Position numbers and translations under genes: made by a program
The notes under the pieces: generated by a model
What the model was told of the DNA's origin: nothing
What the model saw: the letters and a program-made list of their open reading frames with translations, nothing else
Database searches by the model: none
From: Caenorhabditis elegans
Lineage: Eukaryota > Nematoda > Chromadorea > Rhabditida > Rhabditidae
DNA: 64,000 nucleotides
Assembly: GCF_000002985.6 (NCBI RefSeq)
Contig: NC_003281.10
Location: forward strand, 11,532,001 to 11,596,000
Direction of reading: 5' to 3'
In this document: in pieces, positions 1 through 11,600 of the stretch
How positions within the stretch are numbered: the first letter of the stretch is position 1
Layout: every line of letters begins with the position of its first letter

Positions 1-960
1 ATGACTTCTGCGTTTTATTCTTATTATCTTAGGTATTACAAGAAACAAGAAAATTAATTTGATAAAATTTTCAATAAAAATCCCTAGTTTTTTCCCGAAA
101 CTACCTAATTTTCGGAAAAATCACGTGGTGTGTGCTGTCAGGGTGTCTCATTTCGGCTTGATCTACGTTGATCTACTAAAAATGCGGGAAAAGTTATGAC
201 GCAGAGTTATGACGTCACAATTTTTGTAGATCAAACCGTAATGGGGCAGTTGATCTACAGTTGAAATTTAACCGTGAATTTTGCAAAAAGCAGCGTCGCC
301 GCACAGAAAAAGAGTCGGAGAGTAATTTCGCAACCCTGCGGCACGGTTTTTTCCTCTTTTTTATCGATTTTTTATCCACTTTATTTCTTATCAGATTTTA
401 AGGATATTTCATGTTTTTACGCTATTTTATAAGAATATATTTAATTTTATCCGCCTCTTTTTCTGTGCGACGCTGATTTTTTGCGAAATTCAAATGTAAC
501 AAAAACTAATTTAGTTGGATAATTTTTAGTAAAAACCTCTAAAAAATAACGCAGTAAATCACGGATTTCTGGCTTCCCTCATAAATTGAAATGGAAGAGT
601 TTTTGCCGAACTAGGCCATTTTGGCTCGGCCATATCTGGGGTAGATTTACGGCGCGTTGCGAGTCGCGTCGCGGCTCGATTGTAAAACTAAATGTATTTG
701 TCCGTGTGGAGTACACGACACTTTCCCATGCGTTGCCCGGCGGGCGATTATCAATGGAGCGCGAAAAGTTCTATGAGGAAGGCCAGAACCCCGTGGTAAA
801 TTTTGTGGATTTTTGTCTCAAACAGACTAAAATTGGCCTGAAAATTTAGAATTTTCGAAAAAAAAAAATGAAAAAACCCTATTTTCGCTTCTTAAAAATT
901 CAGTCGTCTGAATTTTTAATTTTTAGTCCTAAAAAACCAAAAAAAAAACCAATTTTGCAG
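1..960. repeat. xpb-1 intron filled with three inverted-repeat elements
   Basis: This is non-coding intron sequence. It holds a CACGTGGTGT-type MITE at about 122-258 (two GATCTAC motifs facing each other around a GACGTCA core). A palindrome follows at about 275-495, with arms around GCAGCGTCGCCGCACAG and its reverse complement. A third element at 560-795 has terminal repeats CACGGATTTCTGGCTTCC and GGAAGGCCAGAACCCCGTG. Relatives of the first and third elements recur elsewhere in the window. Confidence 0.75.
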
Positions 961-2440
961 ATCCCAAATCGCTCGAAAGCTCTTGCTCGCCGTGATGAAT
1001 CCGAACAAATTCCGTATTTGTCAATTCCTGATCAAATTCCACGAACGTCGTAACGACAAGATCATCGTCTTCTCGGATAACGTTTTCGCCCTAAAAAGAT
1101 ACGCAATCGAGATGCAAAAGCCCTTTCTCTACGGAGAAACATCTCAAAACGAGAGAATGAAAATTCTGCAGAATTTCCAGTACAATCCACGTGTCAACAC
1201 GATTTTCGTGTCAAAAGTCGCCGATACGTCGTTTGATCTACCAGAAGCCAATGTTCTGATCCAGATTTCGGCGCACGGAGGATCCCGTCGACAGGAAGCA
1301 CAGCGTCTCGGAAGAATTCTTCGCGCGAAAAAGCATTCCACAGATCAGTTCAACGCGTTCTTCTATTCCCTGGTGTCTCAAGACACTGTGGAAATGGGTT
1401 ACTCGAGAAAGCGGCAGCGGTTCTTGGTGAATCAGGGATACGCATACAAAGTGGTCAATAATCTTCCGGGAATGGAGCTGGAAGACTTGAAGCTCGCCTC
1501 TAAAGAGTCACAGTTGCAACTGCTTCAACAGGTTCTAGCGACTTCGGATGCTGATGCTGAAGAGGAGGATGTTAAGGTACTGTGGATGTGTGGAAATGCG
1601 CTCCACGGGCACCCCCCTCAAACCTCTTTTCAAAAAATTTTCTTCGTTTTTAGTTATATATATATATATATATGTCAAAAGTGATGATAAAAAGAAATCG
1701 ACGTGAAAATGCGCTCCATTGTTAATTGGAAACGCTCCGCCCCCAAACGATGGGTCTCGTTGGGAATTTGGCTGTAAAACTGGAAATTCTAGAAGTTCAA
1801 ACGTTTTCTACCATTTTTATGCCAAAACTGTCGAAAATTCATATTTTTGAAATCAGACAATCGATATTTTGCAAAAGGAGGGGTTGCACAGAAAAATCTT
1901 TTCCTGATTATCTGAAAAGTAGAAAAATTGCGAAAATTTTTAGCATTTTTAAACGAAAAATCGGAAATACCGGAAAAAATCCATTTTTTGAAAAAAAAAG
2001 CTTAAAATTGTGGTAATTTTTCATATTTTGCTTGAAAAATGTATAAAAATTGAAAAACCGAGACACCCTCGCCTATGATAAATATATTATATAAGCCTAT
2101 AATAAGCTGAAATTTAAGCCTAAATATAAGCCTAAATATAATGCTATAATAAGCCTATAATAAGCTTAAAATAATCCTATAATATGCTTAAATATAAACC
2201 TAAATATAAGCCTATAATAAGCCTTTAAGAAGCCTAAATTTAAGCCTATAGTAAAACTAAATTCAAAAAAAAAAAATCAAAAATTCCAATTTGCAGGAAG
2301 AGCTTGCCGACGGTACAATTCGAATCTCTCGCCGCGAGGCAACAATGGCGTCAATGTCGGGTGGCCAGGGAGCACAGTACCATTCGAAAGCCAAAGCGAT
2401 TGCCGAACGACATCCATTGTTCAAACGATTCCGGCAGTGA
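961..2440 (+). CDS. xpb-1: XPB/ERCC3 TFIIH DNA helicase, C-terminal part (5' end outside window)
   Basis: This is the 3' end of the XPB helicase, the TFIIH subunit that opens promoter DNA for RNA polymerase II and works in nucleotide excision repair in the nucleus. Two exons are visible, 961-1576 and 2297-2440, each with a good acceptor (TTTTGCAG, TTTGCAG) and ending at TGA 2438-2440. The encoded part covers the second RecA-like domain: [34 protein letters not shown] and the motif VI stretch [10 protein letters not shown], with the conserved tail HPLFKRFRQ. These match human XPB almost residue for residue, so the family call is firm. The upstream exons lie left of the window; 1-960 is intron full of repeats. 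A polyadenylation signal AATAAA is at 2577-2582. nrps-1 begins only 236 bp downstream. Confidence 0.95.
2088..2260. repeat. AT-rich minisatellite (AAGCCTATAAT / AAGCCTAAAT units)
   Basis: In the last xpb-1 intron about fifteen degenerate copies of AAGCCTATAAT or AAGCCTAAATAT follow each other, without a coding frame. Confidence 0.8.
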
Positions 2441-2676
2441 ATTGGATAATTTATTGATTTTTTTTTGTCTTTTTTAAATTATTATACCCCACCCTTGTCG
2501 TCCCGTTTGAAAAAGCACTTACGAGTTTTGTAAAATATATTTTTTGTGTGTGTGTGTGTTTGTCTGTGCACACAACAATAAATTTCGACTAATTTAGTGC
2601 TCTCCTAGTCACAAACCGGAGCCAATTTAGAGATGGTCAGTGCTGGGGGCTCGGGCTACGCGGAGCACTCTGCACA

Positions 2677-5600
2677 ATGTCTCCAGGAAATGAGACGATT
2701 TTCTGCGAGATACTTCCGGAATTATGCAGAATTTTCGAGGAGAAGCAATTTTCGGATTCTCTGAATATTTATTTGACTAATTTGAGATTCCACGGCGAGT
2801 TATCTGGAATTAGGTAATATTGATTTTTTTTCAATGTGCTACAGTAGTTTCTTAAAGGCGCAGCTCGCAAATCGAGCGGTTAGGTCTCGCCGCGATATGC
2901 GCCATTTTGCTGAAACATAGGTATTCGCTGCGGGATCCGGGTACTATTTTATCTTATGTTTTCAATTTTTGTTGCGAAAAATACGGTGCCCAGTCTCGAA
3001 ACGACAAATGTTTATTAAGGTGTGCGCCTTTAAAGACTACTGTAACTTCTAAATTTTAATTTATTCGATTTTTCATAACAATTCTAGCTGAAAAACTAAA
3101 ACAAAGCACAGAAAACGAGAAAAAACTATGAAAAATCGATAAAAATTCCACCGTACCTTTTAAAGGCGCACAAATTTTCATGAATACCGTTTTTTTTGCG
3201 GAAAATGCAAAATTTCGCGCCTGTTTAATAAAAAAAAAATTAAATTATCGATTTTATCCCGAATTGGATTTCTTTGTCAAAAATACGGTACCAGGTCTCG
3301 CCGCGACAAATTTCTAAATGCGAAAAGCTGTGTGCCTTTAACTGTATATTCAGTTTTTGGAATTTTCATCGATTTTTTATAGTTTTTTTTTCCATAAAAA
3401 ATGAATTAAAATACAATTTAAGCATACAAATTTAAAAACATAATGGCAAGAAAAACTATCAAAAATCGATTAAAGAAAATTTCAAATTACAGTATTCTTT
3501 AAAGGCGCACACCTTTTTGCATTTAAAAAAAATTTGTCGCATCGAGACCGGGAACCATATTATTGGCGCAAAATTTCGCGCCTGTGTAATATCATTTGAG
3601 AAACGTATAATAGGAAAAATCAAATTATCGATTTTTCTTCAGTGAATTATCGATTTTTCTTCAGTGATGACGTGGATCTTCAAATCGATGGAGTCAGATG
3701 CTCCGCGAGCTTTGAAAAGTGTCAAGCGGTGATACAGAAGAAAATGTCGGCAGATGATGAGGCAATGTTCGGGATTTTTGGGCAAGGTGAGCTTGGCCGG
3801 GAAAATTTGAAAAAAAAACTAGGCCACGTTCTCGAAGTGTAGATTTTATCGTTAATTATTATCATAGAAACAAAAGAATTTTTCTCGGATTTTCTTGAGA
3901 AAAGTCTTGTTCGATTCTTGGGTCTCGCCACGAAAATTTTTCGTTAAATGAGAAAATGGGTGCGCCTTTAAAGATTACTGTAATTTGAAACTTTCTTTGC
4001 TGCAGAGTTTTTTCTTTTGGTTTGCTGAATTTTTTCTAATATTTTTATTGAAAAACTATAAAAAACCCATACAAATCGATTTAAAGGCCCACAATTTGTC
4101 GCGTCGAGACCCAAAAAAAACTCAAAATTAATTATAAAAACTTTCCAGAATGCTCACCTACAACAAATCTCAACACAATACCACCAGAAATCGCCTGCCT
4201 AAACGCCCGCCTGATCCTTCCTCAAGCCTCCGATCAATACATTTCTCACATTGAACTCTACAATTACGAGATCCCATCTTCAGCATTCCACGGAATTTTC
4301 TCTTGTAATCCAGAAGATATAAAGCTGAGTCAGAAGCTGAAAAATGAGCTCTACCTGCATGTGAACCTGAAGAAGGAGCAGCAAACATCGAGAAGCTCGA
4401 TTTTCGAATCGATTTTTCTGATGCTAGAGGAGCTGGGGATCATCGGGGAGAGGGTGACGAAGATCAGCAAGCTGTGTGTTCCATTTGTGCATTTTGGAAA
4501 AGTTAGAATCTCGGTGAAGAGTCAAGAAAAATCTGGGAATGTAATCGTGGAAATTTTCAACCTTTTCGGATCCCTCTTCGGATCCATAAACTTCCAAGAG
4601 ATCAGCGATGACGTTTTCTTAACAGTAAAAGCTTTGGAAGCGAGCAAGAAGCATTTGGTGTTCAGTGAAGACTCCGATGAAGAAGTATGTACTGCCAGAC
4701 CTTCAAGATCAATGGAAATCTTAATTTCAATCCTCAAAGATCAGATGAAGCTTCTTTCTACTAGTCATGAAGTTGAAACCACTCCTCTACCATACCTCGG
4801 AATCGATTCCTTAAGACTCGCCGAGCTGGAGTACCACGTGGCTAGTCATCCCCAATTCCTGGAGCTCAAGTTAAAAGCCCCGTTTTTAATTCCATACAAG
4901 ACCCTGGCTCAGATAGCAGAGTTTTTGGATGGGCAAGAAGCTCATGCCAGTGAGAAAGCGCTGGGGTCCGGAACTTTGGGAACTGGAGGGTTAGTAGAAG
5001 AGCCGATCAGGAGCAGTCAGGAAGATGCTGAGGAAGGAAAAGCTCACAGGATATCGGAGAAGGCGCATGGTACTGTAGAAACTGTTGGAAAACCTGAAAA
5101 CCCACAGGATACTCGGGAAGACGATCAGGAGTTGGAATCGGAGCAAGAGGCAGAAGCTCGTACATTTTCTCTGAAAGCAGGTCACTCAGATGAAACCTCG
5201 AAATTCAAGATCCCACTATCCTCCCAACAAAAGCGAATCCTCTTCGTCATGGAACTCGAGAAGCCATATCTCTCCTCAAATCTCCTGTCCCAATTCGCGG
5301 AGCCCATCTTGCTCAGGCTCTCGAACTTTCACAGGGTACAGGGCATCCTGAACTCTCTTATCATGTCCCACACCATCCTTAGAACCCAATACTTTGAAGA
5401 CTACCAGTATCTATTATCAGGTACCGAGACTTTTCTGGCTATTCTGGAGAAGTCATCTGTTTCCAACCCACTTTCCGCAATTCAGTGCTCCAAGTTATCC
5501 CCCGAGACCCTTCAGCTAATATTCCACCACATTTCGATTGACGGACGATCTCTGGCGATTTTCTATCAACAATTCAAATCATCATCTACTATTGAGCTTG

Positions 5601-8600
5601 CTCCAAAGCTACAGTACCACGACTACTGTGCTCGCGCTGAAGAAAGCACCTCACCTGAAGATTTAGAGTACTGGAAGAGATACCTGGAACTTTTTTCCAG
5701 TGAAGAGAGACTTCCAGCTTCCAGCATCTGCGCTTCCTACCTGTATAGAACATTCCCGGAGCGCATACAAAATAAATTCGACGGTATATCCCGTGAACAC
5801 TCATTTTCTAGATTCGAACTTTTCATGGGGACCCTCGAATTTTCCCTGCGCCGTGTTCTAGGCCAAGCGTTCGCTATGGGGTTCGCACTCGATCAGCGAA
5901 CCTTCCCATTTTTTGACACAATTGGATGTTTTACAAATGTCCTCCCCTACTTCCCTCGGAGTAGCTCCACGAGCTTTCTGGAATCTCTGAAAACTTGCCA
6001 GAAGACCCTGAAAGATCATAGATCTCATGGTAGCATCCCATTTGAAGTGATCGCCAAGCTGTCTGGTGAAGGCGACTTGTTTCAGATCTTTGTTGTGAGT
6101 GATGTGGTGGATGTGGTGGAAGATGCCAAGAAGCGACGAGTCAGATTTGAGGATGAAGCTTGCGAAGTTCTGCAAAACCCGGAGGAGCTTAGGAGGATCG
6201 CCAAGTACCCGATGACCTGGTACCTGAGACAGTCGGACCGGTTGCAAATTGAGGTGGAGTATTCTGAAGATCTATTTAAGAAGGACACCATAGAGCTGAT
6301 CCTTGAGGATATGTTCAGAATTTTTAATCACTTTGAGGGAGGTAGGGAAGAACCAGGCCTAATACGAAGGAGTGATTTTCCAAGATCTACCGTATCTCAA
6401 ATCATAGGCCTATCAGCATCATCTAGCCCTACTCTACGTGTCAGATACAGCAGTAAGGATTGGAAGTTGAACACCCGCCAGTTAGCAGGTCATATTCTGA
6501 AAGGACACATCCAGAAGCATGGCCAGCTAATCACAGAGTACCCATTGGTCCTGAAGATGCCGAGAACTCCTGCGCTAGTTGAAGCAGTGCTAGCTGCTTG
6601 GGAAGCTGGGCTTTATCCGGTGCCGATGCACAAGGACTCTAAGGAAGCTCAGATTGAGAAAACCTTGGAAGCGTTGGGAATAGAGGAAGCTTTCGATTCA
6701 AAGGATTTGTGCCAAACAAAACTTCGAATTTTCAACAAATCCATCCTATACGACCTAGCTTACGTCACCTCAACATCTGGAAGCACTGGGACCCCGAAAC
6801 TGGTTGGAACCTCATTTGAAGGGCACTCAAACCTGGCGCGACAGTACACCACAACATACCAAATTTCCTCTAGGGACACTGTAGGTCAAGTTGTGGACCC
6901 ATCATTCGACATTTTCTTCGCAGACATCGTCAAGACCCTTGTCAACGGAGCACGGCTTCTACTAGCCCGCGACTCAATTTCCACTTCGGAAGAGCTTTTG
7001 GAATGTACGAATGTCTATTTGATGCCAGCTTTTCTGTCGAGAATTCCCTGTATTGAGAGTTTGAATAACCTGGAGTCCCTGCAATATGGAGGGGAGCCAT
7101 GTGCACCGCATGTGCTGAAACAGATATTCGGAGCTCATCAAAATTTAAGAGTGTGGCAGGAGTTTGGGCTCACCGAGCAAACGGTCTACTCAGCCAGGCA
7201 ACGGATCTATCCAAGATCCTTGACGAGTTTGGACGATCTTCGGAGGATTGGAGAACCATTCGATAATATCCAGTTAGGTGTCGAAGGCTCTCAGCTGGTT
7301 CTCAGCGGAGTGGGACTTATGAGAGGATACTTTGGTGTTACAAGACAGCCACTAAACAAGTTGAATACGGGGGATGAGGTCTCGAAGCGAAAGCAGGGAG
7401 GTTTAATTTTCATGGGAAGGAAGGATTCTCAGGTGAAGGTGCGAGGACATAGGATTGATTTGTTTGAGGTAAAGTTTATTTTGATTAGTTTTTAGAATTT
7501 TTTAAATAATATTTCAAATTGATGCAAAATCTAACTAATATATTAATCAGCAAAACAAAAAATAACAAATTTTACATTGGTTTTCAAGATTTTTCTAGTT
7601 TCAATTGGTGTTGGTATCGAAAAAATTCGATCGCAAAATTTCATTTACTTTTGATCTACCTTGTCGTCCAGTTCGACAGGTAGATCAAAAATTAATGATG
7701 GGAACATTTTGCGATTCTATTTTTTTGATAATAGATTAACTGTATTTGTTCCAGGGGTGGGCGGCAAATGATTTTTCCGGCAAATCGGCAATTTGCCAGA
7801 ATTGAAAATTTCCGGCAAATCGGCAAATTGTAGGAATTGCAATATCCGACAAATCGGCAATTTGCCGGAATTAAAAATTTCCGGCAAATTGGCAAATTGC
7901 CGAAATTTAAAATTTGCGGCAAATCGGCAAATTGCAAGAAATTGAAATTTCCGGCAAATCGGAAAATTGCCGGAATTGAAATATCCGGCAAATCGACACA
8001 TTGGCGGAGTAGAAAATTTCTGGAAAATCGGAAAATTGCCGGAATTGAAATTTACGGCAAATTGGAAAATTGCCAGAATTGAAATTTGCGGCAAATTGGA
8101 AAATTGCCGGAATTAAAATTTTCCGGCAAATCGACAATTTGCAGGGCCTTAAAATTTCCGGCAAATCGGCAAATCGCCGGAATTAATAATTTCCGGAAAA
8201 TCGGCAAATTGCCGGAATTGAAATTTTTGGCAAACCAGAAAATTGCCCATTTGCCGAATTTGCCGAAAAAAAATTGCCGCCAACCCCTGATATGCATTTT
8301 CCTCCCACTGCGTCAATTTCCCGCAAAATTTGTAGATCAACATTTTTCCAGATAGAATGCGCGGCTCTCTCCTCAAACCTCATTGACTCATGCAGCTGTG
8401 TCGTCGGTGAAAATTGCCAGCTGGTCCTATTCTTCAAGGAAAATGAAAATCCTGATACCCAAGAAAAACTGAAGAATCATCTAGAGAAGGAATTGATAGC
8501 CTACAAGGTACCAAGCCGGCTGGTCGGCCTGGACAGCTTTCCTTTGACTCGGTGAGTTTTTTTTTAGATAGCTTATAGGCTTGTTGGACTTAATTCAAAT

Positions 8601-11600
8601 TTCCTATTGTTTCAGAACTGGAAAAATCGATAAAAAGAAGCTGGTGGAGTTGTCCAATGCTTCACAAACCTCTCATGTAGGATCTGAGGTCTTGGAGCGA
8701 AAAGCTGCAATTTCTATTGCCAGACTATCCCTGACATCCTCCCTGAAGCATTGGCTTGAACACTATTCAAACCTTGAAATTCCCTCCGATGATGATGATA
8801 TCTTTACATTGGGCGTTGATTCAATAGCAGTGATGCTGGCAATGCAGAAGCTTCGATCTGAGAATATAGAGATTCCCGTTGGCCTATTTTTCAAGTTGAA
8901 AACTATCAGGAAGATTGTTTCCGGCATGGTAGAGCCTGCTAGGGACTTTAAAAAAATCAAGCTACCTAATCACTTTATTAACCTGAACCATATTCAACAA
9001 AGGATCCTTTTCCTATCGAGAATGACGTCATCCGACCCGTTTCGCTTAGAGTTTTCTATCCCAGTAAAAAATTTGGAAAATCTGACAGTTGGAATCAACA
9101 CAGTGATGATTGGAAATCAACTACTCCGGAGCAAGCTTCAACGGGTGCAGGGAGAATATCAATTTTTGGTTTTATCAGCTACCGAGGCTTATCTTCACGC
9201 TTCCCCATCCGGTGCATCAAGGCCGAAAGATCAGTTCTCGATTCAACTCTGGATGAGTAGCAAAAATAAGTTATTGACAATTTCCATTCACCACCTGATC
9301 TGCGATGGTAGAAGCCTGCAGATTCTCGAGCACCAACTCCAGCAGGCTCTGGAAGGAGAAGCTCCGAGCTTTCAGAATAATTTTTATAATTTTTCAGAGG
9401 ACCTATGTAAAACAGAAACAGTGAAGAACACATGGAAGACTAAATTCCCAGATTTTCAAATTGGCGGGAAACTCGCCTCAAAGATCAAACTCCAAACTTC
9501 CCGCGCTAAAAATCTGGAGGTCGCCTATGCCTATGGCAGAGCTATAGTAAAACTCTTCCAGGTAGTGTCCCCGTTCCCCATAGCAACCACATTTTCTAAT
9601 CGTACTCCAGAGAACTGGGATACAGTTTCAATGTTTGCGAATACCCTACCATTAATGTTCAGCGAGGATCTGGACCTGGACCGATTTTTTGATAATTTCT
9701 ACGAGCTAATGGAGAATTCAAATATCTCATTGGACAGTGTGGTTAAACCGGGTACACTCGGGAACTTCGCGGACTTTGCTCTAAACTTCCATAAGAACCT
9801 TGACGATTCCCAGGATCTTTGTCAGTTCCCACTGCTTCTCACAATCTCGGAGGCAAATCATGAAGCCCAGCTGGAATTCGATGAAACCTTGATTTCAAGC
9901 AACGTTGTGGATAGTTTAAAGCAAGAAATTCTAAAGCTCCTAGGCCTTGTAGAAGTTCGGAAGAAACTGGAACTAATCATAGCGGCCTTCAAAAAATTCC
10001 TTGACAACACCGATGTCACCAAAAGTACGGATTTCTTCCAAGCTGGCGGGCATTCGCTGACTGCAATGAGGTTGATAGATCACTTGAGTGATTTGCTGGA
10101 AGTTGAGATCCCTTTGAAGCTAATTTTCGAGCACAGAACCCCTGAAGCTTTGGAGAAGGCTCTGACACGATCAGAAGTAGTTGAAGAACGAGAGGATGAG
10201 CGCCGTGAAGAATTAGAAAAATTTAAATTCAAATTCCCGCTCTCCCGCCAACAACTGCAAATGTTCTATCTATCCCAGATGAATGAGAACTCTCTGGAAT
10301 ACCAACTCCCATTTATTCAACCATTTCCTCATTCTCTGGATCCTTCAAAAATCCACCGATCTCTTCTCATGACAATGCAGGAACAATCAGTCTTCCGAAC
10401 AGTGATTCGGTTGGATTCAGAGACTGGAGAACCGTTTCAAGAGGTTTTATCCTTGACTGAAGCCTTTATTCAGTGCCAAGTGGATTTGGTGCATAGTGAG
10501 CCGGAACTGCATGCAAGGATCCGACTGCTGTGTGATGAGCCAATAAACGTTCTAGAAGGATCTCCAATGATCCGTGCAAGCTTCATATCGTCACCGGAAA
10601 AACATGTGGCATTCCTTCACCTTCACCATCTGATCAGTGACGCAAGATCCACACAGCTGACTAATTCGACTATGAAGCAGTTTTCGGAAGATCCTGAGAG
10701 AACACCGAAACGTCAAAAGTTCAGCTACATGGATTACTGTAGGCTAGATCAGACTTCAGAAACTTCAGAGAAGGGCTACCTCGAAACCTTGATTACTGGG
10801 ATTGACCAATGGAGGTTAAGAGGGAAGTCTCAAATGGAAAAAATTTCAGTCGATATTCCAAAGGATCTCATAGCTCGGAAGCTTAGCTCTAGCAGTGCAA
10901 GCTCCCCGTTCTCCATATTCCTCGAACTCATCTCAAAAGCGTTACTCTCCACGCAGAACCTCACCAACTTCAACATAGCCTTCCCAGTCATCAATCGCAC
11001 CGAGACCACTGCCAATCTCTGTGGCTATTTCCTCAACAACTTGCTCATCAACTCCTCCCAGCTCTTCCACCTGCCGATGGTACTTACCTGGAACCTTCCG
11101 TACTCCGATGTGATAAAAGATGTTCGACATGGCTCCGGGAAAGCTCCGGATGTGCCGGTTGCAGAGGTGTACATAAATTGCAGGTATGACCTGGAATTCG
11201 ATGAGACTGATGATGAGGTGTTGCTAGATCTGGTGCCTCTGAAGCTGCACTTTCCAATTGAGTTCGATGTGGATCTACTGGACACTTATAGAGTTACAAT
11301 GCGTTCTGATAGATTCTCGGTGCCTGAGATGCAGGTGATCTTGAATATAGTTCTGAAGGGGTTCAATGACACTCCATGTAGAAGGAAACATGAAAAGATC
11401 TTCTACGGTCCTCGAAAAGACACCCCAAACCTTTCAATTCCTTCAATCTACCAGCAATTCTTTACTGCTAATTCTACCTCAATCTTTGCCACTACCTCTA
11501 AAACTTCTACGACCTACGCCCAGGCCTACCGTCGCCTATCCCAATACTCCTCGTGCCTATCCAAAAAATTTCTGACCTCTAAAGCCCAACCTATAAGATC

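Noticed and set aside
2633-2770. Upstream ATG at 2633 as the nrps-1 start
   Set aside because: That frame reaches a TGA within exon 1; the ATG at 2677 is in frame with the downstream exons.
7752-8289. Possible CRISPR-like array (repeated units with short variable parts)
   Set aside because: Units are imperfect, vary in length, carry no unique spacers and lie in an animal intron; there are no cas genes. It is a minisatellite.
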